A stretch of 64,000 nt of DNA from contig NZ_LR882035.1 in assembly GCF_904528075.1 (NCBI RefSeq), forward strand, positions 124,001-188,000, given 5' to 3'. Under the pieces are notes generated by a model. The model was not told the DNA's origin. It did no database searches and worked only from the letters and a program-made list of their open reading frames with translations. The stretch comes from Agreia sp. COWG. GTDB lineage: Bacteria > Actinomycetota > Actinomycetes > Actinomycetales > Microbacteriaceae. Below are positions 36,301 through 45,776 of this stretch, one piece after another (position 1 is the stretch's first letter; each line of letters begins with the position of its first letter). A program made the translations under genes and the position numbers.

Positions 36301-39300
36301 TCACCGACCCCGTGGGCGCGGTCACGAAGTTCAGCGTCGACACGCTCTCCAGGCCGACCACCGTGACCGACCCCAACGGCGGAGCGTGGAAGCGGGCCTA
36401 CGACCCCCTGGGCCAGATCACCGAGTCGACCAACCCCGCCGGCGCCACCACGAAGCAGGCCTTCGACAAACTGGGCCGGGTCACTGAGACGACGGATGCG
36501 CGCGGCGACGTCTCGAAGGTCGCCTACGACAAGGTCGGCCAGGCCACATCGACGACGGATGCCGTGGGCAACGTGACCGCCTACGCCTACGACGTTCTCG
36601 GCCGGGTGAGCAGCATCACCAATCCCGCGGGAGACAAGACCACCTTCGGTTACGACACAAACGGTCGCGTCACGTCGACGACCGACACCGCAGGCCGCAC
36701 GAGCTCGTTCACCTACGACGCAGCCGGAAATGTGCTGACCGCCACCGACGCGACCGGCGCAAAGGTGAGTTACGGCTACGACGCGGCGAACCGTCTTACC
36801 ACGGCCACGGATGCCCTGGGCCGGGTCTCGACCGCAGCCTACGACCCCCGCGGGCTGGTCACCTCAGCGACCGATCCGCTCGGCGCCGTGACCGCCTACG
36901 GCTACGACGGCGACGGCCGCACGACGAGCGTCACCGACCCCAACGGGCACACGGCGACGACCGCCTACGACCCCATGGGCCGGGTGACTGCGAAGGCCGA
37001 TGCGCTGGGCAACACCTCCCGCTTCGGCTGGGACGCCGCGAGCAGGCAGACGTCGATGACGAACCCCCTGGGGGCCGTCACGAACTACAGCTACGACCCC
37101 GCCGGGCAGCTCACCAAGGTGATCGAGGCCGCGACCGGCGATGCGAAGGCGACCGCGGCATCCAATGTCACGACCAGCTACGGCTACGACCAGGTAGGCA
37201 ACCGCACGTCGACCACCGACCCGAATGGCAACGTCGACACGCTCTCGTACGACAAGAACAACCGCGTCGTGGGCGAGAAGAACGCGGCTGGCAACACGTG
37301 GTCGTACAGCTACGACCAGCGTGGCCAGCTCAGCACGCAGATCGATGCCAAGGGCAACACCACGAGCAACACGTACAACCCGCTCGGCCAGCTGATCACC
37401 ACCGCCTACAACGACGGAACCTCGGTGGCGTACGCCTACGACAAGGCGGGCCAGCCCATCGCGATGACCGACAGCCTCGGCGTGACCGGCTGGAAGTACG
37501 ACCCCGCCGGGCGCATGACCGAGCAGATCGACCCGCAGGGCAAGACGGTGGCGTACGCCTACGACACCACGGGCGCGCTGACCGATCTCACTCTGCCGGG
37601 CGGCGACACCGTCGGCTACAGCTATGACAAGGCGGGCAGGCCCAGCAAGCAGAGCTCGCCGTGGGGCGACCTGAATTACGACTGGGATCCGGCGGGCAAC
37701 CTCACCACCGAGACCCGCTCGACCGGCGTCACGACGTCGTTCGCCTACGACGCGGCCGACCGGGTCACGAACATCGCCAACCAGCTGCCGAAACCGGCCG
37801 CCGCGGCGTCGTCTGCTTCCGCGCCCGCCGCTGCTTCATCAGACAGCCTGCCGGCGAACAGCTACCTCGGCGGTCGCACCACGCCCGCCCCGGCGAACCC
37901 TGTTGCTGACGGGGGAGCACTCTCGTTCGCGTACAGCTATGACAAGAACAGCAATGTGACCGCGGCGACCCGCACCCTCACGCCGAACGCGGCGGCGGGG
38001 TCGGCGGCTCCGCGTGCTGAGACCAAACGTTCCTACAGTTATGACTCCCTTGACCGGCTCACCGGGTCATCGTCGACCGATGGCAGCACGGCCGGTTACG
38101 CCTATGACGCGAACGGCAATCGCACGACCGCGTCGGAGACGGATGCTTCGGGCAAGAGCACGTCGAGTGCGGCGTCGTTCAACTCGATCAACCAGCTGAC
38201 CTCGACGACCGGCAGCACCCCGTCGAGCTACGGTTACGACGCGAATGGGCAGCGCACCTCGTCGACCGTGGGCGGGGTGAACACGAATTACAGCTGGTCG
38301 GATGCGGGTCGCATGACCGGTGTCAGTCGCGAGGGCCGGTCGACGACCTACGGCTACGACGGCCTCGGCCGCGAGCAGACCTCGACCGACACGTCGGCGT
38401 TGGGGTCGCAGACGACGACGTCGGTGTGGTCGGGCACGAGTATCGTGCAGCAGTCGAATCCGGCATCCGGGACGACGGCGCAGGTGCGGGATGCTCTGGG
38501 TGGGGTGGCGTTGCAGGCATCCGATTTGTCGACGGCGGATACGGGCACCCGGTGGAATCTGCTCGATAACCTCGGCTCGGTCGCAGCGCAAGCCGTCGGC
38601 GGATCGGTCACCCAGCTCGCCGGGTACGACGACTTCGGTGGTCAGAGCTTCGGCACCACGGGGTGGAATGCGGTGGCGGGGTTCGGCTCGGAGCAGTCCG
38701 ACCCGAGCTATAACCTGAACAGTTATTTCTCGAGGCAGTATGACCCGGGTACGGGGTCGTGGTTGTCACAAGACAGCTACCGGGGGTTGTTGTCGCAGCC
38801 GCAGTCGGTGAACAGGTACGCGTTCGTGACGAACAACCCGGCCACCCTGAGCGACGTGCTCGGGTACCGGCCCTACAACCCTGGAGATGGCACCGCTAAG
38901 AGCTTCCCCGTCTCCGACTACACCGCGCCCACTGCGCAGGTCTTCACGGACATCGGCAACACCGTCGCCAAAGCTGTCACCGCTCTCACTGGCGGCACCT
39001 CAACGAACAATTCTGACAAGCCTGGCTACGGCACGGGGGAGTGGCTTCGACCCGCCGCCGACTCGAACGGCCAGCCGTGGGAGCCCGGCTCGACACAGAA
39101 GTATTTTCAGGTGCGGCATGTGCAGGGTGGCGCGGCCAGTCCGGTCGATGGGCCCGTTATCGATAGTTCACAACCGAGGGGTGCCCAACAGTTTGTGAAC
39201 TACAGCTATCACGATGAAAATTGGTTAGGTATCGGCCTCGACAAATATTCAGCCCAAACAATCGCAGATGTGTTCAAAGAACACCCGTCAGAGATTTTCC

Positions 39301-39644
39301 CTTTTGATATCGAAGGATGCACGACCTTTGTGGCAGGGAGTTCATGTCGACTGGACGCGGTTCCCACGCCACTTGGTGATGGATCGGGAACGGTATACGT
39401 GACGACGACGGCAACCAGCGTAAAGTTCACGGTGACGTCCAATGACTATTTCGACGGCCCAGGCTCGACCGTCCAGTTCTCGATAGTCGAAAGAGATGAT
39501 GGCTACTATCTCGACCAGGACGCTCAGGCGACTCAAGCTGATGTCTTCATTGCAGCTGGAGTCAGCAGCGGCGCTTCCGCGCTAGCCTGGCAAACTCAAG
39601 CAGCGAATCTGCGAGCGGCGGTTCTAAAATATGGCAACCAGTAA
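33354..39644 (+). CDS. Giant secreted Rhs/YD-repeat polymorphic toxin, 2,096 residues
   Basis: The only complete Rhs gene in the window. Order: signal peptide ending AVPANASA; a low-complexity domain (to about 230); a region at about 243-440 that looks like an Amidase_3 fold but has lost its first zinc histidine (LDPDDG in place of LDPGHGG); a FSTGNLIEDEAIFTLPG entry motif at about 472; a beta-cage of YD repeats, about 680-1475, in units such as YAYDANGN and YGYDAAGN; a Pro/Ala linker; and the conserved Rhs end FSRQYDPGTGSWLSQDSYRG to TLSDVLGYRP at residue 1840. Then the variable tip (1841-2096), 256 residues, unrecognised, paired with a membrane immunity gene that overlaps it by 14 bases. 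ATG 33354 follows GGGGAG. No secretion apparatus other than the signal peptide is visible; contact-dependent toxin delivery, as with other Gram-positive Rhs proteins, is inferred. Confidence 0.92.
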   Translation: MMSFSKSARHRVLFRSAVTVVVSAALVVGGAVPANASARQQARELAASTLADVTAAAAGSNTDASVGATAPADVEVGSGSVKPGDGTTITGDQVGTSVTFGGKKDDGALDVTMSKMPDATAVSAASETGGTVLSAPVNISAVDADGKQVTTVEAEVTTSKTSAGTEGVTDVKPGVALSMNVDQSKLDGIDPASLQIFTRENPGDPWMPVASHYEAASGAVVGESGHLSQFVVIGKPFVPPAGPVVVLDPDDGVAHTDSPAKVASELPYNIALANGVKTLLQNACLATVSLTRSDPNTPFVSAQDRADFAAAQNPALTATLAFDAPVGHAWGDGTPSSGGSKVYPIDTPGSVAVSDTLVSVLPGYTTMPAKIWPPEPGQNIPQKEFIGNPGAYTHLEAANLDNNYDWTIIDQHMDKIAAGVAESFRQYLVTHGYNCLSPAAAGFPAAPTDAEKAAWADLGHQNYQLYGSEPVSFSTGNLIEDEAIFTLPGNGGSKIDLGLTYNGQDGRLSRMGAGWSFGLGARAQKFSDGSVMIVRGDGASYTFASNGAGGYAADPVKHQSLTEVAGQLTLTGTDGSVWTFDASDPQGVGELSSFRDLTGNGYDIQYGAAGENAQFLPMASITDTSGQVIQVGSDELGRVTSFTAPDGRVWGFSYGGAGDLEAIVYPGGSGTRTFTYDGAHHLLTATDPVGVTYLTNEYDAQGRVIRQLDAQGNVRSFAYDSGKTSYTDNEGNVSVFAFDDKRRVTKVTDAAGGSKSYAYDDANNVTAYTDEAGNSYGYVYDANGNVTQITAPDGTTTKYTYSPTGQVASSTDQGGPGGAARTTTYDIDAKGSITGVHRPDGSTLTNGFDAAGNLTSATDAGGHTTSYAYDAQGHLSSATDANGHTTTYGYNPAGLITSSTDATGATSSYAYDGAGNVSTTTDPAGGVTSYVWDGNRHLLSSTDPTGAVTGYTWDALFRLASVTASDGGVTTYSYNREDALVGVTDPVGAVTKFSVDTLSRPTTVTDPNGGAWKRAYDPLGQITESTNPAGATTKQAFDKLGRVTETTDARGDVSKVAYDKVGQATSTTDAVGNVTAYAYDVLGRVSSITNPAGDKTTFGYDTNGRVTSTTDTAGRTSSFTYDAAGNVLTATDATGAKVSYGYDAANRLTTATDALGRVSTAAYDPRGLVTSATDPLGAVTAYGYDGDGRTTSVTDPNGHTATTAYDPMGRVTAKADALGNTSRFGWDAASRQTSMTNPLGAVTNYSYDPAGQLTKVIEAATGDAKATAASNVTTSYGYDQVGNRTSTTDPNGNVDTLSYDKNNRVVGEKNAAGNTWSYSYDQRGQLSTQIDAKGNTTSNTYNPLGQLITTAYNDGTSVAYAYDKAGQPIAMTDSLGVTGWKYDPAGRMTEQIDPQGKTVAYAYDTTGALTDLTLPGGDTVGYSYDKAGRPSKQSSPWGDLNYDWDPAGNLTTETRSTGVTTSFAYDAADRVTNIANQLPKPAAAASSASAPAAASSDSLPANSYLGGRTTPAPANPVADGGALSFAYSYDKNSNVTAATRTLTPNAAAGSAAPRAETKRSYSYDSLDRLTGSSSTDGSTAGYAYDANGNRTTASETDASGKSTSSAASFNSINQLTSTTGSTPSSYGYDANGQRTSSTVGGVNTNYSWSDAGRMTGVSREGRSTTYGYDGLGREQTSTDTSALGSQTTTSVWSGTSIVQQSNPASGTTAQVRDALGGVALQASDLSTADTGTRWNLLDNLGSVAAQAVGGSVTQLAGYDDFGGQSFGTTGWNAVAGFGSEQSDPSYNLNSYFSRQYDPGTGSWLSQDSYRGLLSQPQSVNRYAFVTNNPATLSDVLGYRPYNPGDGTAKSFPVSDYTAPTAQVFTDIGNTVAKAVTALTGGTSTNNSDKPGYGTGEWLRPAADSNGQPWEPGSTQKYFQVRHVQGGAASPVDGPVIDSSQPRGAQQFVNYSYHDENWLGIGLDKYSAQTIADVFKEHPSEIFPFDIEGCTTFVAGSSCRLDAVPTPLGDGSGTVYVTTTATSVKFTVTSNDYFDGPGSTVQFSIVERDDGYYLDQDAQATQADVFIAAGVSSGASALAWQTQAANLRAAVLKYGNQ

Positions 39645-40092
39645 GGCCGGCCACGGCCCCGAACCACGGCTATTGCGGCACCTCATCGTCTTTGGACTAT
39701 TAGCTGGAGCGCTTGGCGGCATCGCGTTTCAACTCGGGTTATCTGTCACCTCTGGTTACTTTTCTCCTGCTGCAATCGTTTTTGGTCTTGTATTTCTGGT
39801 GTTTGAAATTCCAATGGGAATGATTGTTGGAGTCGTTGCGGCGCTTCTGGGTTGGCTTACAAGCCGTTTCTTTTCGCAAAACCAAAGTCCGTTGCGCCGG
39901 GCTGTCACCGTCGGACTGGGCGCCTTCGTCGCTACGGGGCTCTTGACGGCCGCAATAAGCCTTGGCTTCAGATCCTGGATCCCCTTCTGGGTGGTGTTTC
40001 TGAGTTTTGGAGCAATCGGCGCACTGGCGTTCGGAATAACAACCGCTCGGTATCTAGCGAAATTTTCTCGAGCCTCAGAGGACCTTGCCTAG
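39631..40092 (+). CDS. Membrane immunity protein for the Rhs tip (tip 1)
   Basis: A 153-residue protein with four predicted helices (about residues 17-35, 43-72, 88-110 and 115-135) and a short charged N-terminus. It overlaps the end of the giant Rhs gene by 14 bases, the classic position of an immunity gene. An all-helical membrane immunity protein implies that the tip acts at or on the membrane or outside it, since a cytoplasmic enzyme would need a soluble inhibitor. Its base composition is visibly lower in GC than the Rhs core, as is usual for exchanged tip modules. No family recognised. Confidence 0.72.
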   Translation: MATSKAGHGPEPRLLRHLIVFGLLAGALGGIAFQLGLSVTSGYFSPAAIVFGLVFLVFEIPMGMIVGVVAALLGWLTSRFFSQNQSPLRRAVTVGLGAFVATGLLTAAISLGFRSWIPFWVVFLSFGAIGALAFGITTARYLAKFSRASEDLA

Positions 40093-40288
40093 AGGCCGGA
40101 CGGCGTACTCTACGGACGGTCTACTGGTTATAAGAGATTAGGAATCAGTAGAGGGGGAACCGTTTGCAGGCCAACCGGCGGATTGGACTACTTCCTCAAT
40201 AGTCTGCATTAGGAGGATGCCTGCATGAGATTAGTCGCTGCGCAGAGTGATGCAGTGCAGAGGTAACGAATAAACCAAGTGGCCTGTT
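40093..40288. other. Spacer between tip 1 immunity gene and the first orphan Rhs cassette
   Basis: No gene is visible. The base composition is lower in GC than the flanking Rhs core and it has in-frame stops; the cassette homology begins at about 40289. Confidence 0.6.
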
Positions 40289-42203
40289 CAGGCTGCCGCG
40301 CCCACGGCTGCTGCGTGGGACAGCCTGCCGGCGAACAACTACCTCGGCGGTCGCACCACACCTGCCCCGGCCAACCCTGTCGCCGACGGGGGAGCGTTGT
40401 CGTTCGCGTATAGCTATGACAAGAACAGCAACGTGACTGCCGCTACTCGCACCCTGAGCCCGAACGCGGCTGCGGGGTCGGCGGCTCCGCCGGCTACGGT
40501 CACCCGCTCGTACACGTACGATCCGCTGGATCGGCTGACGGGGTCGACGTCAACCGATGGCAGCAAGGCCGGTTACGCCTATGACGCGAACGGCAATCGC
40601 ACGACCGCGTCGGAGACGGATGCTTCGGGCAAGACGACGTCGAGTGCGGCGTCGTTCAACTCGATCAACCAGCTGACCTCGACGACCGGCAGCACCCCGT
40701 CGGCGTACAGCTACGACCAGAACGGCCAGCGCACCTCGTCGACCGTGGGCGGGGTGAACACGAATTACAGCTGGTCGGATGCGGGCCGTATGACCGGTGT
40801 CAGTCGCGAGGGCCGGTCGACGACCTACGGCTACGACGGCCTGGGCCGGCAGCAGACTTCTACCGACACGACCGGGTTGGGGTCGCAGACGACGACGTCG
40901 GTGTGGTCGGGCACGAGTATCGTGCAGCAGTCGAATCCGGCGTCCGGGACGACGGCGCAGGTGCGGGATGCTCTGGGCGGGGTGGCGTTGCAGGCATCCG
41001 ATCTGTCGACGGCGGATACGGGCACCCGGTGGAATCTGCTCGATAATCTCGGCTCGGTCGCAGCGCAAGCCGTCGGCGGATCGGTCACGCAGCTCGCCGG
41101 GTACGACGACTTCGGTGGTCAGAGCTTCGCCACGACGGGGTGGAATGCGGTGGCGGGGTTCGGCTCGGAGCAGTCCGACCCGAGCTATAACCTGAACAGT
41201 TATTTCTCGAGGCAGTATGACCCGGGTACGGGGTCGTGGTTGTCACAAGACAGCTACCGGGGGTTGTTGTCGCAGCCGCAGTCGGTGAACAGGTACGCGT
41301 TCGTGACGAACAACCCGGCCACCCTCAGTGATGTTCTCGGGTATCGGCCGTGGGATCCGCAGGGTATTCCGCAGAAGAACCTGTTGTCGGCGTTCTACAC
41401 GCCGCAGCCGTGGCACCCGCCGATGGTGGCACCGAGCCCGGCGGCATCCGGTGGTGGCACGAGTGTCAGCGAGGGAGGGGGCAGGTCGTCGAACGGCTCG
41501 GACGACGGCCTTCGCGTGGTCGAGGGTACTGATCCCGGGTGCGGCTATTCCTACAACCCGTGTGGGACTCATAAGTATGTTCAAGACCGGCATAAGAACG
41601 ATTCCAATGCTCAGACTGGACAGGTCCTGCGAGACGTATTGCTCGTTGCAGCAGGTATCGCGGTCGGCGTGGCCGTCGTCGCCTGCATCGCGGCCACAGC
41701 GGGCATCTGCGGTGTTGCGGCCGCTGGCGTGATTGTCGGTGCAGGCGCAGTAGCCGGCGCGGGAACAGGAGCCGCCATTGTTGCAGTGACTCCGGGTGGT
41801 CACGAGGCGTCGGACTACGTCGCTGGCGCCGCGACCGTGGCAGTCGGTGCTGTCCCAATTCCAGGGCTGGGTGCGATCAAAGCGGGTGAAGGAGTCGTCG
41901 CGCCAGTCATCAAGGCTGGTTCCGCCGGGGGTGAGACGGCAGGGAGGGCATTCACGACCGCCGTAAAAGATGCTGCCAAGGCGGAGAACCCAACGTCGAC
42001 TTGCGTCTACTGTCACATGGATACCCCTAGCCCCCAGGTAGACCACGCAATTCCCCGGTCTAGGGGGTAACGCTACGTTGGATAATGCACAGATAACGTG
42101 TCAGTTCTGCAATGCGTCAAAGGGTGCCCGGGACTTCCCCGTAAATCCACCGCCGGGCTATCCAGGTGGCGAGTTCCCCCCACCGTGGTGGCAACAAAAA
42201 TGA
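40289..42203 (+). pseudogene. Orphan Rhs cassette with HNH nuclease tip (tip 2), frameshifted in a G run
   Basis: From about 40289 the frame matches the last 350 residues of the giant Rhs (starting at the AAPTAAAWDSLPAN-type linker) and continues through TLSDVLGYRP at 41350. There is no start codon or ribosome site at the 5' edge, so it is a silent 3' cassette. The tip starts WDPQGIPQ, has a CxxxYxPC/QDRHKN presegment, a 60-residue Ala/Gly hydrophobic segment, then CVYCHMDTPSPQVDHAIPRS, the front of an HNH/WHH nuclease. The run AGGGGGT at 42061 ends the frame at TAA (42070). Read one frame off, it continues to 42203 as GNATLDNAQITCQFCNASKG and PPPGYPGGEFPPPWW, the rest of the nuclease. One G too many (5 where 4 fits) explains this. 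Confidence 0.85.
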
Positions 42204-42216
42204 GGAGTTTTAGTTC

Positions 42217-42657
42217 GTGATGTCTCGGGTGCACTTGTCCCCTATCTGGAGAGACAAGGCAAATTACATCATCAATGCTGCTATTCCGGATGATGAAGAA
42301 TACGAGCAACTGTGGGTACAAAAAATGGGCGACGGCACCTTCATGGTGTGCTGTATCCCGTTTTTCATCTACGGAGTGTCACTGGGCGACCTGATTGCTG
42401 AGGATGAGAACCACTACATGACCTCGGTGGTTCGGAGGTCTGGACGATTCACCGCCCGCCTGTATTTCTCCGAGGAACAGCGCCGATTCAAGCGCGAGAC
42501 GGTTGACGAACTTATCGCGCACGGAGCCCAGAACGAATGGGCGACGGAATCATTAATGAGTGTTGATTGTGGGACTCTCGACGCGAGCACTCACATAGTT
42601 GACTACCTCATTCGAGGCCATAACACCGGGAAATTCTTATACGAAAACGCGGGATAG
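42217..42657 (+). CDS. DUF4265-type immunity protein for the HNH tip
   Basis: A 146-residue soluble protein. The stretch GDGTFMVCCIPFFIYGVSLG followed by DLIAEDEN is typical of DUF4265, a family repeatedly found as immunity to Rhs- and CDI-type nuclease toxins. GAGGAG lies nine bases upstream of the GTG start. It directly follows the HNH tip and should neutralise it if that tip is expressed after recombination. It is intact despite the frameshift in the toxin. Confidence 0.8.
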   Translation: MMSRVHLSPIWRDKANYIINAAIPDDEEYEQLWVQKMGDGTFMVCCIPFFIYGVSLGDLIAEDENHYMTSVVRRSGRFTARLYFSEEQRRFKRETVDELIAHGAQNEWATESLMSVDCGTLDASTHIVDYLIRGHNTGKFLYENAG

Positions 42658-42754
42658 CGACTGGTCAAGGCGGACCAAAAGCAGTTCGATGCGCGCCACG
42701 CGCGCAGTTGCAAGCTCATGGCTCGCTTTACCAGAGCGGTTTCAAGACGGGAAA

Positions 42755-43261
42755 ATGACGATGAAGATGCGATCCATCGACGGATCTCCGATTCCTGGAG
42801 TGTTGGTTTACTCGGAGCGAGACTACGCGTTCCGGTACATGGCTCGAATGAGCTCTGACGCCCTGGAGGCGGTGGGGCATGAAGGCGCCACGAGCATTAC
42901 CCTTGGCACGTTGCAGATGGAGGTTGCTGTCGAAACGGGGCGAGTGTTGTTCTTCTGGGGCTGAGGCCGCGGCAGGCGTGGGTTGAAGACCGCCTGGGAG
43001 AACCAAGTTTCGTTGAAGGGGCTGTCCGCACTAATAGATGCCGGTGAGGGCCTGCAGAGAGGCGCGTCGATTGTGCTCTGTGACGATGCGGACACCTGGG
43101 GCACCAGCTTCGATTCCGTGTCAGGTTGGGTGCGCGTCGGGCCCGCGCGTAGACCGGAGGATTCCCCCATGCTGACGCGAATCGCTGGCGGCTGCCTGCT
43201 TGGATTGGCCGACGGGATGGTCCAGGAACTCTGGTTACATCCCCAATTCGTCGACGGGTGA
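42755..43261 (+). other. Two short hypothetical ORFs, toxin/immunity debris
   Basis: From 42755 an ORF to 42964 reads MTMKMRSIDGSPIPGVLVYS and ends FFWG; after its TGA the same frame is open to 43261 (TAWENQVSLKGLSALIDAGE and ending WLHPQFVDG). Together they look like one gene split by a stop, or two decayed cistrons; neither is recognised. They sit where an immunity gene or toxin middle would lie between two cassettes. Confidence 0.4.
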
Positions 43262-43357
43262 AGTCGATACCTTTGCTGGACTTCAGGAGTTGCGCAACGA
43301 GCTAAGTGTTGGTGGGAACCAGCCTCAGATATCCCTGGCTAAACGGAAAACGAGATC

Positions 43358-43558
43358 GTGCAGTTCATTCGAGGCCACACTGGCGAAGGATGGGTAGGCG
43401 GTAAGGCACGACCGTCAATTTCAGAAATCGAGTCGGCGCTGAAAACTCCAGGAACTCGCCTTCCAGGCCAGAACGCTGTTCAGTTTATTAAAGGTGACGT
43501 GAGAGTGATCGTGAACGAGGATATGCCCATGAGATCGACGGCGGTGTATGACCATTGA
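43358..43558 (+). pseudogene. Rhs toxin tail without body (tip 3)
   Basis: A 66-residue frame ending in SEIESALKTPGTRL and then GQNAVQFIKGDVRVIVNEDM and RSTAVYDH. This is the C-terminal end typical of BECR-fold or EndoU-like ribonuclease tips (VIVNEDMPxRST), but without the Rhs core in front; no start codon or promoter is convincing. Its stop TGA overlaps the TTG start of the next gene by three bases, so it is the relic of a former toxin with its immunity gene. Confidence 0.55.
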
Positions 43559-44022
43559 GTTCAGTTGAGTGGGACTTTCCCGTGGTGCTTGGAACCACGC
43601 AAGCAACGTTTCAAGTCGTAGTTAATGGTTGGGCGGCGGAAGTTTGGCTCGACTATCAAGCTCAAGACTCAAAGCGCCAGGACAGGCGTGATTGGAGTCC
43701 ATACGACTTCATTGGCGGGCTGTCTCTTCGCAGCATCCTCTTCACGGCGGAGAACAGGATGAGAGAGGTAGGGGCGCTCGTTGGAGTGGTGCCGCAGATA
43801 GAGGTCGCGGATCAACTATTTAGAACTATTACCCAGCAGGATGTCAACAGGATGATTCCGAAGATCTGGACGTGGAGTGAGCGAGGGGAGCCCTCGAATG
43901 AGGAGTGGTGGTGGAAAAGGATTCCGTCATCTGGTCCCATCCTCGAAGAATTTACTCAAATCACGAATGGTCAGGCCACAACGGGAAACAGTTTCATTGC
44001 TGGACAGATGGGAGCGCAATAG
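43555..44022 (+). CDS. Probable immunity protein for the orphan tail (tip 3)
   Basis: A 155-residue soluble protein opening SSVEWDFPVVLGTTQATFQ, followed by a mixed sheet-helix region (GGLSLRSILFTAENRMREVG). The TTG start overlaps the preceding toxin-tail stop as TTGA, which is the typical immunity position. No family recognised. It is retained though its toxin has lost its body. Confidence 0.6.
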   Translation: MSSVEWDFPVVLGTTQATFQVVVNGWAAEVWLDYQAQDSKRQDRRDWSPYDFIGGLSLRSILFTAENRMREVGALVGVVPQIEVADQLFRTITQQDVNRMIPKIWTWSERGEPSNEEWWWKRIPSSGPILEEFTQITNGQATTGNSFIAGQMGAQ

Positions 44023-44066
44023 CTCACAGGCTCCGCGGCCTTTTCTCAAGATGGTGATCGCCACTG

Positions 44067-45776
44067 ACGATGTCAGAGACGGATGCGGCGGGCAAGACCA
44101 CGTCGAGTGCGGCGTCGTTCAACTCGATCAACCAGCTCACCTCGACGACAGGCAACGCCCCGTCGAGCTACGGCTATGACGCGAACGGGCAGCGCGCCTC
44201 GTCGACCGTGGGCGGGGTGAACACGAATTACAGCTGGTCGGATGCGGGCCGCATGACCGGTGTCAGTCGCGAAGGCCGGTCGACGACCTACGGCTACGAC
44301 GGCCTCGGCCGGCAGCAGACCTCTACCGACACGACCGGGTTGGGGTCGCAGACGACGACGTCGGTGTGGTCGGGCACGAGTATCGTGCAGCAGTCGAATC
44401 CGGCATCCGGGACGACGGCGCAGGTGCGGGATGCTCTGGGCGGGGTGGCGTTGCAGGCATCCGATCTGTCGACGGCGGATACGGGCACCCGGTGGAACCT
44501 TCTCGATAATCTCGGCTCGGTCGCAGCCCAGGCCGTGGGCGGATCGGTCACCCAGCTCGCCGGGTACGACGACTTCGGTGGTCAGAGCTTCGCCACGACG
44601 GGGTGGAATGCGGTGGCCGGGTTCGGTTCGGAGCAGTCCGACCCGTCGTATGACTTGAACAGTTATTTCTCGAGGCAGTACGACCCGGGCACGGGGTCGT
44701 GGCTGTCACAAGACAGCTACCGGGGACTGCTCACGGCACCGCAGTCGGTGAACCGGTACGCGTTCGTGACGAACAACCCGGCCACCCTGAGCGACGTGCT
44801 CGGGTACAGGCCGTGGGATCCGCAGGGGATTCCGCAGTCGGCGACGAAGTCGAACCCGAATGCGGCGTTCTACACGCCGCAGCCGTGGCACCCGCCGATG
44901 GTGGCACCGAGCCCGGTTGCATCGGGATCGTCTGGTGGGGCTGGTTCGAGCGCGGGAAGTGGTTCGTCGGCACGATCGGATTACTTCGGTGATTACTACT
45001 CGGTGAAGAAGACCGACAAGGCGGGGTGCGGGGAGGACTACGACCCGTGCGCGTCCGATGTCTACCTGCAGGATCGCCACAAAAACGAGGACATTGCGAA
45101 GGCCGGTCAGGATGTGGGGGCGTTCCTCGCAGGAGCTCTTGTCGCGGTTGTGGTGACTGCGGCGATCGTCGGTGCGGTTGCGTGTACTGCAGCAACGGTC
45201 GGAGTCTGCGCTGCGGTCATCGTCGGCGCTGCTGCGGTCGGTGGTGCGGCTGGGGGAGTGACTACCTACGGGCTCTCGTCTGGGCCGAAGACCAGTGAGG
45301 GATTGGTCGAAGCCGGCGTGTGGGGTGGCGTCGCAGGAGCGGCCACCGGAGGCCTCGGCGTCGGCGCCAGCTCCTTCCTCGCAAAAGCTGGCTCTGCTGG
45401 CGCAGCGAAAGTCGCAGTGGCGGAGTCGACTCGATTGGCGTCACGGGTAGATGACTTATCCGGAGCGTTAGATCCGATCGCCAGAAATAGCAGGACTTCT
45501 GCTGTTTTGGGCACGAATGAAGGCACCGATATTCTTGCCTCAGGAGGTCGTGATTTGAGTCCTGCACAGCGAGCACTCGCCCAACCCGGCGATCTTTTGG
45601 CGGCACAACCGGGTGCCCACGCTGAAGTTACTGCGCTACAGGCGGCGAGCAGGGCCGGTCTCACACCAAGCCAGATTGCTGTCTCGCGGCCGATATGCAC
45701 ATCCTGCCAATTGGCTTTAGAAAACTCGGGTGGACAGATTCAGACGGGCAATACCTCGGCGGTTTGGCCGAGATGA
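44067..45776 (+). pseudogene. Orphan Rhs cassette with deaminase tip (tip 4)
   Basis: The frame matches the giant Rhs from SETDAAGKTTSSAASFNSIN to TLSDVLGYRP (44813), about 250 residues, then a tip of 320 residues. A chance ATG at 44070 lies inside the core, so this is a silent 3' cassette. The tip begins WDPQGIPQ, has CGEDYDPC and DVYLQDRHKN, a 60-residue Ala/Gly hydrophobic segment, and a CDA-fold deaminase: GTDILASGGRDLSPAQRALA, PGAHAEVTALQAASRAG (HAE, zinc ligand and catalytic Glu), SRPICTSCQLALENSGG (PCxxC zinc site) and the end TSAVWPR, typical of polymorphic-toxin nucleotide or DNA cytidine deaminases. Frame intact to its stop, which overlaps the immunity start as ATGA. Confidence 0.85.

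Noticed and set aside
36000..38600. Tandem repeats of the Rhs core as a CRISPR or satellite array
   Set aside because: They are the divergent YD-repeat coding units (about 60 bp) of one reading frame, not identical repeats with unique spacers.
44900..45260. Ala/Gly hydrophobic segment of class B tips as a separate bacteriocin
   Set aside because: It is in frame with the Rhs core and the enzymatic domain in both tips 2 and 4 and has no own start.
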